The notes: generated from the letters alone by a model not told the origin. DNA of 64,000 nt from Paracidovorax valerianellae (GCF_900102625.1 NZ_FMZC01000010.1:62001-126000); one strand, 5' to 3'. Positions 28,117 to 38,221 are shown, counted from the stretch's first letter. Translations and numbers: made by a program.

Positions 28117-28126
28117 GGGGCGCGGT

Positions 28127-28768
28127 CTACTGGCGCTTTTCCAGCACCATCTGGTCGTTGACGCGGCTCATCTGGAACTCGTTGAGAAAGCTGTTGCCCA
28201 GCAGCACGAAGGGCATGGGCTGCGGCGTGACGACGGCCTCGATGCCGAACACCTCCACATCGCCCACGCGCACCGAATCGAGCTTCACCCGCCAGCCCTG
28301 GGCCGTGCCGTTGGCGGTGCCTAGCAGCACCGGTTGGCCGCTGCGGTAGGCCAGGCCCATGCGGTCGGCCTCGGGCTGGCCGATGGCCACCGTGCTCGCG
28401 CCCGTGTCCACCATGTACTGCATGGCGCGGCCGTTGATGGTGCCGCTGTTCACGAAATGCCCGCGGCTGTCGGCGGTGAGCACCACGCGCTTGCCGCTGC
28501 CCCCGCGGCTGCCGATGCTGACGGGGGCCTCGCCCAGCATCAGCGTGCGGCGCGCGCCGGCCACCTCCACCACGGCCTCGTCGCGGCCCACCGACACCAC
28601 CTTCACGCCCTGGTGGCTTTCGCCGGGCCCCACACCGCGCGGCGCGCCGCCGTTGACCACCAGCAGCGCCTTGGTCCCCAGAATGCCGGAGAGCGCCACG
28701 GCCTGGGCATGGGCCAGCCAGGGCGCCAGCGCCAAGGCTGCGGCAAGGGGAAGGGCACGCAGGAGCAT
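28127..28768 (-). CDS. Periplasmic retropepsin-like aspartic protease
   Basis: The 213-aa protein has a signal peptide (MLLRALPLAAALALAPWLAHA) and a C-terminal single-domain aspartic protease with the catalytic MVDTGASTVAIG and the later LLGNSFLNEF flap region. Such proteins act as dimers, one Asp per subunit. The N-terminal half is a small beta-rich region without known motif. It lies 10 bp upstream of the degenerate HD-GYP gene and is probably co-transcribed. Confidence 0.85.
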   Translation of the reverse strand: MLLRALPLAAALALAPWLAHAQAVALSGILGTKALLVVNGGAPRGVGPGESHQGVKVVSVGRDEAVVEVAGARRTLMLGEAPVSIGSRGGSGKRVVLTADSRGHFVNSGTINGRAMQYMVDTGASTVAIGQPEADRMGLAYRSGQPVLLGTANGTAQGWRVKLDSVRVGDVEVFGIEAVVTPQPMPFVLLGNSFLNEFQMSRVNDQMVLEKRQ

Positions 28769-28818
28769 GGACGACAGCCTTGGTGGGGAAAGGGGCGAAA
28801 AACGTGCCGGCTGCCGGA

Positions 28819-29304
28819 TCAGTCGCGGAAGTTATCGAACGACAGCGGAATGTCGGTCACTTCCTTGCGCAGCAGCGCCATGGCGGCCTGCAGATCGTCG
28901 CGCTTGGCGCCGGTCACGCGCACTTTTTCTTCCTGGATGGCGGCCTGCACCTTGAGCTTGCTTTCCTTGAGGAGCTTCTGGATCTTCTTGGCCAGCTCGC
29001 TCTCGATGCCGTTGCGCACCTTCACGACCTGCTTGACCTTGTCGCCGCCGACCTTCTGCGGCTTTTCCATGTCGAGGAAGCGCACATCCACGTTGCGCTT
29101 GGTGAGCTTGTTGCGCAGGATGTCTTCGACCTGCGTGAGCTGGAAGTCGGCGTCGCCGAACAGCGTGATCTCTTTGTCCTTGAGTTCGATGGCGGCGGAC
29201 GAGCCCTTGAAGTCGAAGCGGGTGCCGATCTCCTTGGCGGTGTTTTCGACCGCGTTCTTCACTTCTACGAGGTTGGCTTCACAAACGGTGTCAAAAGAAG
29301 GCAT
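28819..29304 (-). CDS. YajQ family nucleotide-binding protein
   Basis: The 161-aa protein ([20 protein letters not shown]) matches YajQ over its full length, including [18 protein letters not shown] and the final [12 protein letters not shown]. The two ferredoxin-like domains bind nucleotides; some family members bind c-di-GMP and affect transcription. The ATG at 29304 is chosen because the open frame upstream overlaps murB. It is divergent from murB with 67 bp between. Confidence 0.95.
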   Translation of the reverse strand: MPSFDTVCEANLVEVKNAVENTAKEIGTRFDFKGSSAAIELKDKEITLFGDADFQLTQVEDILRNKLTKRNVDVRFLDMEKPQKVGGDKVKQVVKVRNGIESELAKKIQKLLKESKLKVQAAIQEEKVRVTGAKRDDLQAAMALLRKEVTDIPLSFDNFRD

Positions 29305-29371
29305 GGCATCACTCTCGGGAACTGGGGGAGAACCCGGCCGCCGGAAGGGGCCGGGTGCGACAATCCGGCTG

Positions 29372-30451
29372 ATGTTAGTCGAGAAAAACGCTCCCCTGCA
29401 GCACTGCAATACCTTCGGCATCGTGGCGCGGGCCCACACCCTGGTGCGCGCCCATTCGGCAGAAGACGTTCGCGCCCTGGTGGCCGACCCGCTGCTTGCC
29501 GGCCAGCCCGTCTTCGTGCTGGGCGGCGGCAGCAACATCGTCCTCACGGGCGACGTGAAGCCGGTGGTCCTCAAGATGGAGATCAAGGGCCTGCGCCTGG
29601 TCGAAGAAACCCCTCAGGCCTTCATCGTGGAAGCGGGCGCCGGCGAGCCGTGGCACGACGCCGTGGCCTGGACCCTGGAGCACGGCTTTCCCGGGCTGGA
29701 AAACCTGGCGCTCATCCCCGGCACCGTCGGCGCGGCGCCGGTGCAGAACATCGGCGCCTACGGGGTCGAACTGCAGGACCGCTTCGAATCCCTGGACGCC
29801 ATCGACCTGGCCACCGGGCAGCCCTTCACCCTGAATGCCGCGCAGTGCGCCTTCGGCTACCGCGACTCCGTCTTCAAGCACCAGGCCCCGGCTGCGCCCG
29901 CAGGCGCCGAGGGCGCCGGCCCGCGCGGCATGGGCCTGGCCGGGCGCGCGGCGATCACCCATGTGCGCTTTCGCCTGCCCAAGCCCTGGAAGCCCGAGTT
30001 GGGCTACCTCGACCTGGAACGAAAGCGCCTGGAAGCCGGCGTGGCCGAACCCACGGCGCGGCAGATCTTCGACTGGGTGTGCGAAGTTCGGCGCGCCAAG
30101 CTGCCCGATCCCGCCGTGGTCGGCAATGCCGGCAGCTTCTTCAAGAACCCCACGGTCACGCCCGACCAGTGCTCGGACATCATCGCCCGCGAGCCGCGCA
30201 TCGTGCATTACCCCATGCCCGACGGCACCATCAAGCTGGCGGCGGGCTGGCTCATCGATGCGTGCGGCTGGAAGGGCAAGAGCGTGGGCAAGGCCGGCGT
30301 GTACGAAAAGCAGGCCCTGGTGCTGGTCAACCGCGGCCGGGGCGCCGACAGCGTGACGGGCGGCGAGGTGATGACGCTGGCCAAGGCGATTCAGACCAGC
30401 GTGTACGAGCGCTTCGGCATCCGGCTGGAGCCGGAGCCGGTGGTGGTCTGA
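29372..30451 (+). CDS. murB: UDP-N-acetylenolpyruvoylglucosamine reductase
   Basis: The 359-aa flavoenzyme starts [17 protein letters not shown] (type I MurB) and shows [35 protein letters not shown] and the C-terminal [10 protein letters not shown] block with the catalytic Ser. It reduces enolpyruvyl-UDP-GlcNAc to UDP-MurNAc with NADPH. An Ala/Gly-rich insert of about 25 residues lies after YRDSVFKHQ; it is in a loop position. Confidence 0.96.
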   Translation: MLVEKNAPLQHCNTFGIVARAHTLVRAHSAEDVRALVADPLLAGQPVFVLGGGSNIVLTGDVKPVVLKMEIKGLRLVEETPQAFIVEAGAGEPWHDAVAWTLEHGFPGLENLALIPGTVGAAPVQNIGAYGVELQDRFESLDAIDLATGQPFTLNAAQCAFGYRDSVFKHQAPAAPAGAEGAGPRGMGLAGRAAITHVRFRLPKPWKPELGYLDLERKRLEAGVAEPTARQIFDWVCEVRRAKLPDPAVVGNAGSFFKNPTVTPDQCSDIIAREPRIVHYPMPDGTIKLAAGWLIDACGWKGKSVGKAGVYEKQALVLVNRGRGADSVTGGEVMTLAKAIQTSVYERFGIRLEPEPVVV

Positions 30452-30511
30452 TCCGGCCGCTCAAGGCGTTTTCATCGCGTCTTCATCGAAGCAAATTCAA
30501 GGCGATCGGTT

Positions 30512-30570
30512 TGCTATTGTTTTAATAGCTGCCACCGAATGATTCACTAGGGTGCAAGGCCGATTTGGCC
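30512..30570 (+). repeat. Dispersed ~50-bp element, copy 5, after murB
   Basis: GCTATTGTTTTAATAGC, 20 nt, then GGGTGCAAGGCCGATTTGG. The left box forms an internal GCTATT/AATAGC inverted repeat. It fills much of the 206-bp gap between murB and the AhpD-like gene, which shows no other feature. Confidence 0.6.
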
Positions 30571-30657
30571 CTGATTTCCCTGATAACGATACACAGGCAC
30601 GCAGGCGCACCGCTGCGGGAGCGAGGCCGGGGCCGGCCCGCTTCACCGGCCCGCCCC

Positions 30658-31116
30658 TCATGCCGCCAGGGTGCCAGCCGGCTGCGCACGGAAGGCGACC
30701 TGGAAGCGGTTCCAGCCGTTGATGGCAACGACCGCCAGCGACAGCTCGACGATCTCGGCCTCCGAAAACTGCGCGGCCACCGTGTCGTAGACCGCGTCCG
30801 GCACGTCCTGCGTGCCGGCAAGGCGGGTCAGCGCCTCGGCCCAGGCCAGCGCCGCGCGCTCCCGGGCGTCGAACACGCCGGCCTCGCGCCACGCCGCCAG
30901 CAGGTGCAGGCGCCGATCGGTCTCGCCATGCTTGCGGGCGACGCCCACGTGCAGGTCGATGCAGAACGCGCAGCCGTTGATCTGCGAGACGCGCATCTTC
31001 ACCAGTTCCTTGAGCGCGATGGGCAGCGTGCCGGCGCTGAGCTGGTTCTCCAGCGCCATCATGGCTTTGGTGGTGGCGGGGTGGTTCTTCAGCAGGTCGA
31101 TGCGGGTGTGGGACAT
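30658..31116 (-). CDS. Carboxymuconolactone decarboxylase / AhpD-family protein
   Basis: The 152-aa protein has the AhpD redox motif in QINGCAFCIDLHVGVARKHGE, with CxxC and the downstream His. Members are peroxidase-like reductants. The start MSHTRIDLLKNHP at 31116 follows AAGGCTG; a longer opening upstream lies in the hairpin-rich spacer. It is the downstream neighbour of an ECF41-type sigma factor, a pairing typical of that group, so it is the likely regulon member. No separate ECF41 promoter is seen before it. Confidence 0.9.
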   Translation of the reverse strand: MSHTRIDLLKNHPATTKAMMALENQLSAGTLPIALKELVKMRVSQINGCAFCIDLHVGVARKHGETDRRLHLLAAWREAGVFDARERAALAWAEALTRLAGTQDVPDAVYDTVAAQFSEAEIVELSLAVVAINGWNRFQVAFRAQPAGTLAA

Positions 31117-31199
31117 GAAACAGCCTTTCGGTGCAGGGGTGGGGTGAGAGAAATAAAGAAAGCCGGTGCGGAAAGCGCCGATGGCGCAAGAGGAAACCC

Positions 31200-31237
31200 A
31201 TGGCGCGGCCCGCACCTGCCGTCAGGTGCCGCGCCAT
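31200..31237. other. Hairpin in the spacer between sigma factor and AhpD-like gene
   Basis: ATGGCGCG (31200-31207) pairs with CGCGCCAT (31230-31237) and GCACCTG (31212-31218) with CAGGTGC (31223-31229) over a CCGT loop, with a 4-nt bulge on one side. It may dampen read-through from the sigma gene or protect the downstream message. Confidence 0.5.
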
Positions 31238-31285
31238 CGGTGCGGAAAAATCGAAGCGAAAGGGGCGGGCTCGGGCCGTGTCGGC

Positions 31286-32176
31286 CTACAGCCCGCGCAG
31301 CTTGTCCGGGTTCAGCACGGTGTAGATGCCGTGGATGTGCGTGCCGTCGGTCTGCAGCGCCAGCGCCACGCGCGGGATGCCGCCCTCGCGCAGCACCAGG
31401 CCGGGCGTGCCGTTGATCTGCACCTCGTCCGCGGTCAGGTGCCGCAGGTAAAGCCGCCAGACGCCCGCGGCCAGCCGGGCGATGGCCCGCGGTCCGCGCA
31501 GCACGCGGGTTGCCGCCGGTACCTTGCCGCCGGCATCGGGCGTCCAGGTGGCGTCCTGGGCGAACAGGGCGAGCAACGCGGCATGGTCCTGCGTGCGCAT
31601 CGCCTCGACGAAGCGATGCAGCAGCGCCTGCGCCGCAGTCGGCGTGGCGGTGAAGCGCACCTTGTCTTGCCGGACTTGCATACGGGCGCGGTGCACCAAT
31701 TGGCGGCAGGCGGCCTCGCTGCGGTCGAGCACGGTGGCGATTTCGGCGTAGTCGCTGTCGAACACGTCGTGCAGTAAAAAGGCGGCGCGCTCGTCGGGCG
31801 ACAGTCGTTCGAGCACCACCAGCAGGGCGATGGACAGGTCAGACGCCAGTTCGGCGCGTGCGTCGGCCGGCGGCGCGGTGGCCTGGCTGTCCACCCACGG
31901 CTCGGGCAGCCACGGGCCGCTGTAGGCATCGCGCTCGGTGCGCGCGGCGCGCAGCCGGTCCACGCACAGGCGGGTGGTGGTCGTCACGAGCCAGGCTTCG
32001 GCGGTGTGCACGCGCTCCGCGTCGGTGGCCTGCCATCGCAGCCAGGCGTCCTGCAGCACGTCTTGCGCGTCGGCGCGGCTGCCCAGCATGCGGTAGGCCA
32101 CGCCCATGAGGCGCGGGCGGTGCTGCTCGAAGGTGGCGGTGTGCGCGTCCGGGGCGCTGTGGTGGTCGGCGTTCAT
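31286..32176 (-). CDS. ECF41-type (SigJ-like) RNA polymerase sigma factor
   Basis: The 296-aa protein has sigma region 2 (QHRPRLMGVAYRMLGSRADA), region 4 (DYAEIATVLDRSEAACRQLV) and a SnoaL-like C-terminal domain. Three ECF41 marks are present: WLPEP in the linker, DAGGK (variant of DGGGK) and a terminal NPDKLRG. In this group the C-terminal domain replaces a separate anti-sigma factor. I choose ATG 32176 because a matching ECF41 promoter sits directly upstream; a longer GTG opening at 32212 would lie inside that promoter. Confidence 0.92.
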   Translation of the reverse strand: MNADHHSAPDAHTATFEQHRPRLMGVAYRMLGSRADAQDVLQDAWLRWQATDAERVHTAEAWLVTTTTRLCVDRLRAARTERDAYSGPWLPEPWVDSQATAPPADARAELASDLSIALLVVLERLSPDERAAFLLHDVFDSDYAEIATVLDRSEAACRQLVHRARMQVRQDKVRFTATPTAAQALLHRFVEAMRTQDHAALLALFAQDATWTPDAGGKVPAATRVLRGPRAIARLAAGVWRLYLRHLTADEVQINGTPGLVLREGGIPRVALALQTDGTHIHGIYTVLNPDKLRGL

Positions 32177-32184
32177 ACCTTCAA

Positions 32185-32211
32185 GACGGGCGGCCTGGGG
32201 CTTTTGTGACA
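32185..32211 (-). promoter_or_regulatory. ECF41 autoregulatory promoter motif
   Basis: On the minus strand TGTCACA (32211-32205), exactly 16 nt, then CGTC (32188-32185). This is the motif I know for ECF41 sigma factors. The start codon begins 9 nt after the -10 box, so the message would be leaderless or nearly so. Confidence 0.75.
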
Positions 32212-32231
32212 CGCATCCTGCCGACGTATCG

Positions 32232-32269
32232 AAAAAAAGAAAGCCGCCCGGCCTGATGGCGGGGCGGCT
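32232..32269 (-). terminator. Terminator downstream of argG
   Basis: On the minus strand AGCCGCCC/GGGCGGCT arms (32269-32262 and 32249-32242) with a 12-nt loop are followed by TTTCTTTTTTT. It lies between argG and the ECF41 promoter and would insulate the sigma gene from argG transcription. Confidence 0.85.
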
Positions 32270-32275
32270 GCTCCT

Positions 32276-32326
32276 GAATCGATAGCTGCCAGCGCATGTC
32301 TATCTAGCGCTGGATGCCTTTTTGAT
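32276..32326 (+). repeat. Dispersed ~50-bp element, copy 6, downstream of argG
   Basis: AATCGATAGC, 20 nt, GCGCTGGATGCCTTTTTGAT. CCAGCGC in the spacer pairs with GCGCTGG over an 11-nt loop, as in copy 1. This is the cleanest copy in the window. Confidence 0.75.
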
Positions 32327-32360
32327 ACCGGACTGGCTGGCTCGGCCTTGCTGCCGGGCC

Positions 32361-34038
<1,678 letters not shown>

Positions 34039-34156
34039 GGATGCGCAGTCAAGGAAGAGATGGGAGGAAAACCGAAGATTCTAGGGTGAACGCTGCGGGT
34101 TCCCCACGCGGGAGCCGCGCTGCAGCGGCGCGGTCCGCGGCAAAGCCCAGAAAACC

Positions 34157-34183
34157 AAGAAAAAGGGAGCCCGAAGGCTCCCT
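34157..34183 (-). terminator. Terminator of the glycine-zipper gene
   Basis: On the minus strand AGGGAGCC, loop TTCG, GGCTCCCT, then TTTTCTT. The C(UUCG)G tetraloop closing an 8-bp stem makes this a very strong terminator, about 40 bp after the stop codon of the gene at 34225. Confidence 0.93.
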
Positions 34184-34224
34184 GCTGTGGGTAGACCGAC
34201 TGGCCAGCCGTCAGGCCGTGCCGT

Positions 34225-34860
34225 TCAGCGCCAGTACGGATCGCGAGGGCGGGGCGGGTAGTAGGGGCGGCCGTAGCTGTCGTGGTACTCGATGACGGTC
34301 GTCGAGGGCGGCGTCACGTAGGCGGGTGGGCCAGGGTAGGTGGAGACGACCACGCCCGGCTGGGCATATCCGCCCGAGTAGGCCGGGGCGGGCGGTGCGC
34401 TGGCGATGGGCTGCACGCTGACCGGAATCCATGCGCCGGGATCGTGCTGCGTGCGCGTCGTGTACTGGCGGCCCGCGTATTCATAAAGCACGTTGTAGCC
34501 CATGGTGCGGTTCTCGTAGTAGGTCTGCGTCGAGCAGCGCTGCACGTTCTGGTATTCGGGCCGGGTGCCTTCGATGTTGTTGCCCAGAACGGCCCCGCCA
34601 ATCAGCCCGATCGCCGTGGCGGCGGCACGGCCACCGCCTTTGCCCACCGCGTTGCCGGCAGCGCCGCCGGCGATGGCGCCCAGCAGGGCTCCGGCGCCGC
34701 TGGGGCGTGATTCGCCGTAGATGGTTTCGTTACCGCACACCTGCTGGGGAATGGCCACCTGCTCAGTGATGGGGGTGGCGGAGAGGACTCGGCCCTGTTC
34801 CTGGGCGCTGGCGCCGGCTGCAACGGCAGCCAGAGCGGTCAACAAGATGATTTTCTTCAT
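34225..34860 (-). CDS. Glycine-zipper 2TM domain envelope protein
   Basis: The 211-aa protein has a signal peptide (MKKIILLTALAAVAAGASA) and a glycine-zipper region around residues 60-100 (GALLGAIAGGAAGNAVGKGG and AIGLIGGAVLGNNIEG). The rest is Tyr/Pro-rich. Such proteins sit at the outer membrane and are linked to envelope integrity. The start at 34860 follows GAAAGGAG. A consensus promoter lies upstream and a UUCG terminator downstream, so it is a single-gene unit. Confidence 0.87.
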   Translation of the reverse strand: MKKIILLTALAAVAAGASAQEQGRVLSATPITEQVAIPQQVCGNETIYGESRPSGAGALLGAIAGGAAGNAVGKGGGRAAATAIGLIGGAVLGNNIEGTRPEYQNVQRCSTQTYYENRTMGYNVLYEYAGRQYTTRTQHDPGAWIPVSVQPIASAPPAPAYSGGYAQPGVVVSTYPGPPAYVTPPSTTVIEYHDSYGRPYYPPRPRDPYWR

Positions 34861-34898
34861 GGAGAAACTCCTTTCGGTCGGTCTACAACGCATCAGGC

Positions 34899-34927
34899 TG
34901 ATAAAAAGTTTAGGGGCGCGATGTCAA
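34899..34927 (-). promoter_or_regulatory. Sigma-70 promoter of the glycine-zipper gene
   Basis: On the minus strand a perfect TTGACA (34927-34922), 17-nt spacer, TTATCA (34904-34899). It is about 40 bp upstream of the start codon and is the best vegetative promoter match seen in a protein gene here. Confidence 0.75.
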
Positions 34928-34972
34928 GCCCAATATCCGGCGCCGTAAATCTCGGTAAAGATTTGTGCCGGC

Positions 34973-35386
34973 TCAGGGCTTGGAGCGCCGCTTTGCGGCT
35001 TCGTTCCAATCGGCTTCGTTGAATCCGACGGTGATGCTTGCGTCCGCCCATTCCACCACCGGGCGCTTGATGACGCTGGGCTGCGCCAGCATGACCTGTG
35101 CCGCGCTGGCGGCGTCGTGCACCGTCGCCTGAGTCTCTGCATCCAGCTTGCGCCAGGTGGTGCCCTGGCGGTTGAGCAGCTTTTCCCATCCCACCGCATC
35201 GGCCCACCGGGGCAATTGCTCGGCCGGCACGCCTTGCTTCTTGAAGTCGTGGAACTGGTACTCGATTCCCTGTCCGGTGAGCCATGCGCGGGCTTTCTTG
35301 ACCGTGTCGCAGTTGGGAATGCCGTAGAGCACGGCGGTGGCAGACGCTGTCAGGGCAGGGCTAGGGGCACGGGTGGGGGTACTCAT
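34973..35386 (-). CDS. ArsC/Spx-family reductase (YffB-like)
   Basis: The 137-aa thioredoxin-fold protein starts after a variable N terminus with AVLYGIPNCDTVKKARAWL, holding one Cys in the ArsC position, and ends with PSVIKRPVVEW and VGFNEADW. YffB-type members are glutathione-dependent reductases, not arsenate resistance proteins proper. It is divergent from folC with 47 bp between. Start at 35386 chosen because the upstream opening runs into the folC promoter area. Confidence 0.9.
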   Translation of the reverse strand: MSTPTRAPSPALTASATAVLYGIPNCDTVKKARAWLTGQGIEYQFHDFKKQGVPAEQLPRWADAVGWEKLLNRQGTTWRKLDAETQATVHDAASAAQVMLAQPSVIKRPVVEWADASITVGFNEADWNEAAKRRSKP

Positions 35387-35433
35387 GGCGCCGATCATCG
35401 TGCAACCCGCGCTCGGCGACAATCCGGCCCCGT

Positions 35434-36759
35434 ATGCACACCAATTTCGACACCCTGGAAGGCTGGCTCGGCCATTGCGAGCGCCTGCACCCGAAGAACA
35501 TCGACATGGGCCTGGACCGCGTGCGCACCGTGGCCCAGCGCATGGGCTTGCGGTTCGACTGCCCGGTCATCACCGTGGCCGGTACCAACGGCAAGGGTTC
35601 CACCTGCGCCATGCTCGAAGCGGTGGCGCTGCAGTCGGGCTACCGCACGGGGGTGTACACCTCGCCGCACCTGGTGCATTTCGAAGAACGGTGCCGCATC
35701 CACGGCGAGATCGTCGATGCTTCGGATTTGATAGCGCACTTTGCAGCAGTGGAAAGCGCCAGGGTGCAAAACGGCGAAGAGGTTTCGCTGTCGTATTTCG
35801 AGTTCACCACGCTGGCCATCCTGCGGCTCATGAGTCTGTCGCGGCTGGATGTGGCCATCCTCGAAGTGGGCCTGGGCGGCCGGCTGGACGCCACCAACGT
35901 GATCGATACCGATTGCGCCGTCATCACGAGCATCGACATCGACCACACGGAATTCCTCGGCCCCGACCGCGAATCCATCGGCCGCGAGAAGGCCGGCATC
36001 ATGCGCACGGGCCGCCCGGTCGTGGTGAGCGACCCCATGGCGCCGCAGAGCGTGCTCGACCATGCGCTGGAGATCGGCGCCGATCTGTGGCGCTTCGGGC
36101 ATGACTTCAATTTTTCGGGCGACAAGCAACAGTGGAGCTGGGCAGGGCGGGGCCGCCGCTATGCCGGCATGGCCTATCCGTCCTTGCGGGGTGCCAACCA
36201 GCTCGTCAATGCCTCCGGCGCCCTGGCCGCGTTCGAGGCAGTGCGCGATCGCCTTCCGGTGACTGCTCAGGCCGTGCGCAACGGGCTGGCGATGGTGGAG
36301 TTGCCGGGCCGGTTCCAGATCGTGCCAGGCCAGCCGACGCTGGTGCTGGACGTGGCGCACAACCCCCACTCGGTGGCGGCGCTGACGGCCAATCTCGATG
36401 CCATGGGGTTCTTTCCGACCACGCATGCGGTGCTCGGAGCCATGGCGGACAAGGATCTGGGACCGATGCTCGCCAAGATCGGCCCGCTGGTGGACCGCTG
36501 GTATTTCACCGACCTGCCCACGGCCCGCGCGGAGACTGCCGCCGGCTTGCAGCAGAAATGGAACGCCTTGCAGATCGTGGCCGGCGGGCGCCGTACCGTG
36601 CCCACCAGCCTGCACGCCGACCCGCAGCAAGCGCTGCAGGCGGCCGTGGATGCGGCGGAGCCGGCTGATAGAATCGTGGTCTTTGGCTCGTTCTACACGG
36701 TGGGCGGCGTTCTGATCAACGGAACACCACGCCTGCAGGCCAAGCATCTGGGCGCATAA
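35434..36759 (+). CDS. folC: Bifunctional folylpolyglutamate/dihydrofolate synthase
   Basis: The 441-aa Mur-ligase-like enzyme has the P-loop VITVAGTNGKGSTCAML, the ITSIDIDHTEFLG region and LDVAHNPHSV. It adds glutamate to dihydropteroate and folates. About residues 97-112 are encoded by a copy of the dispersed repeat, in a surface segment (DLIAHFAAVESARVQNGEE) before the conserved SYFEFTT. The SPOR gene follows 22 bp later. Confidence 0.97.
   Translation: MHTNFDTLEGWLGHCERLHPKNIDMGLDRVRTVAQRMGLRFDCPVITVAGTNGKGSTCAMLEAVALQSGYRTGVYTSPHLVHFEERCRIHGEIVDASDLIAHFAAVESARVQNGEEVSLSYFEFTTLAILRLMSLSRLDVAILEVGLGGRLDATNVIDTDCAVITSIDIDHTEFLGPDRESIGREKAGIMRTGRPVVVSDPMAPQSVLDHALEIGADLWRFGHDFNFSGDKQQWSWAGRGRRYAGMAYPSLRGANQLVNASGALAAFEAVRDRLPVTAQAVRNGLAMVELPGRFQIVPGQPTLVLDVAHNPHSVAALTANLDAMGFFPTTHAVLGAMADKDLGPMLAKIGPLVDRWYFTDLPTARAETAAGLQQKWNALQIVAGGRRTVPTSLHADPQQALQAAVDAAEPADRIVVFGSFYTVGGVLINGTPRLQAKHLGA
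35724..35770 (+). repeat. Dispersed ~50-bp element, copy 7, inside folC
   Basis: GGATTTGATAGC, exactly 20 nt, GCGCCAGGGTGCAAA. It is in frame within folC and in coding orientation, and ends without a stop. Confidence 0.55.
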
Positions 36760-36781
36760 GGTCCGCACGATTCTGCACTCC

Positions 36782-37627
36782 ATGGCATTTTTCAAGTTTC
36801 GGTGGCCCGGCAGCAAGGAGCAACCCGATAAACCCGCGGGTAAGCGCTCGCGCAATGCCCAGGCCGAGAGCATCGAGGCCATGCGCCGTCGTGCACGGCA
36901 TCGGTTGATCGGCGCGGCCGTTCTGGTGTTGCTCGGGGTGGTGGGTTTCCCCATCCTGTTCGATACGCAGCCGCGCCCCATTCCGGTCGATATCCCCATC
37001 GACATTCCCGATCGCAACAAGGTCGCCCCGCTGGTGGTGCCCGAATCCGCTGCGCCTGCGCGTCCCGCGGCGTCCGCCACGGCCATGGCGTCGTCCGGTG
37101 GCCTGGCCGAAGGTGAAGAGGTCGTGCCTTCGAGCCGCGCTACCCCGAAGCCACCTGCTCCTGCCCCAGTCGCCAGTGCCGTGCCTTCGGTGACGCCCAA
37201 GCCCGAAGTGAGGGCGGAGCCCAAGCCGGCGCCCCGGCCAGAGCCGAAGCCGGTGCATGAGACCAAGCCTGAACCCAAACCGGAGCCCAAGCCCGAGGTG
37301 AAGCCCCAGCGTTCCGAGGACGCAGCCCGCGCCCGAGCCTTGCTAGAAGGGCGCGAGGCAGGTGCGGCGCCCGCTGCGTCGGCATCCAAGGCTGAAGAGG
37401 GCCGGTTGATCGTGCAGGTGGGTGCCTTTGCCGATGCCGACAAGGCGCGCGAAGTGCGCCAGTCGCTGGAGCGTGCAGGTCTCAAAACCTATACCCAGGT
37501 GGTGGATACCAAGGATGGCAAGCGCACCCGTGTGCGGGTGGGACCGTATGCGTCCCGCGCCGATGCGGACAAGGCGGCTGCGCGCGTGAAGGGCCTGGGC
37601 CTGTCGGCTTCGGTCCTCGCGATATAG
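36782..37627 (+). CDS. SPOR-domain membrane protein (DedD-like)
   Basis: The 281-aa protein has a cytoplasmic basic N terminus, one membrane helix at about 39-61 (RLIGAAVLVLLGVVGFPIL), a Pro/Lys/Glu-rich periplasmic linker with KPEPKP repeats, and a C-terminal SPOR domain from about residue 207 (RLIVQVGAFADADKAREVR). SPOR domains bind denuded septal peptidoglycan. The folC-dedD-cvpA-purF order matches other proteobacteria, supporting a DedD role in division. Confidence 0.9.
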   Translation: MAFFKFRWPGSKEQPDKPAGKRSRNAQAESIEAMRRRARHRLIGAAVLVLLGVVGFPILFDTQPRPIPVDIPIDIPDRNKVAPLVVPESAAPARPAASATAMASSGGLAEGEEVVPSSRATPKPPAPAPVASAVPSVTPKPEVRAEPKPAPRPEPKPVHETKPEPKPEPKPEVKPQRSEDAARARALLEGREAGAAPAASASKAEEGRLIVQVGAFADADKAREVRQSLERAGLKTYTQVVDTKDGKRTRVRVGPYASRADADKAAARVKGLGLSASVLAI

Positions 37628-37651
37628 CGCTGCCCAGGGTTCGCGTCGCGC

Positions 37652-38140
37652 ATGGCCTCGCTGGACTGGATCTTTTTGGCGGTCTTGCTGGGCTCGTTGG
37701 TATTGGGAGCGTGGCGTGGCTTGATTTACGAAGTGTTGTCGCTGGCCGGATGGGTCCTGGCATTTTTCGTGGCCCAGTGGTGGGCTGAGGATATTGGTCG
37801 ATGGCTGCCGATTTCCGATTCGGCCGAGTCAATCCGGCATGCAGCAGGATTTGCCCTGGCATTCATCGGCACGTTGTTCGCCTGTGGTTTTCTGGCCTGG
37901 CTGGCCAAGAAGCTGATCGAGGCCGTGGGGCTGAGGCCGGTGGACCGCACGCTGGGCGCCGCATTCGGCGCGCTGCGCGGCATGGTGCTGCTGCTGGCGG
38001 CGTCGTTGGTGGTTCTCTGGACCCCATTGCATGAGGGGCTGTGGTGGAAAGATTCACAGGCCGCCCCCATATTGACTGGAATGCTGGAAGTGTTGAAGCC
38101 GGCTTTGCCGCCAGCGTTGGGAAGGCATCTGCCTTCATGA
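37652..38140 (+). CDS. cvpA: CvpA family membrane protein
   Basis: The 162-aa protein has four hydrophobic segments and the CvpA signature DWIFLAVLLGSLVLGAWRGL near the start. Its function is not settled; it was first seen as needed for colicin V production and lies upstream of purF in many bacteria, as here. purF starts 81 bp later after a small GCGGG/CCCGC hairpin at 38190-38203. Confidence 0.92.
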   Translation: MASLDWIFLAVLLGSLVLGAWRGLIYEVLSLAGWVLAFFVAQWWAEDIGRWLPISDSAESIRHAAGFALAFIGTLFACGFLAWLAKKLIEAVGLRPVDRTLGAAFGALRGMVLLLAASLVVLWTPLHEGLWWKDSQAAPILTGMLEVLKPALPPALGRHLPS

Positions 38141-38221
38141 CATGGACGTGGCGCCACTGTTTTTTGGGCGCTGCGTAGATTTTTTACTGCGGGATCGCCC
38201 GCCTTTGGATGGAACGCGAAT

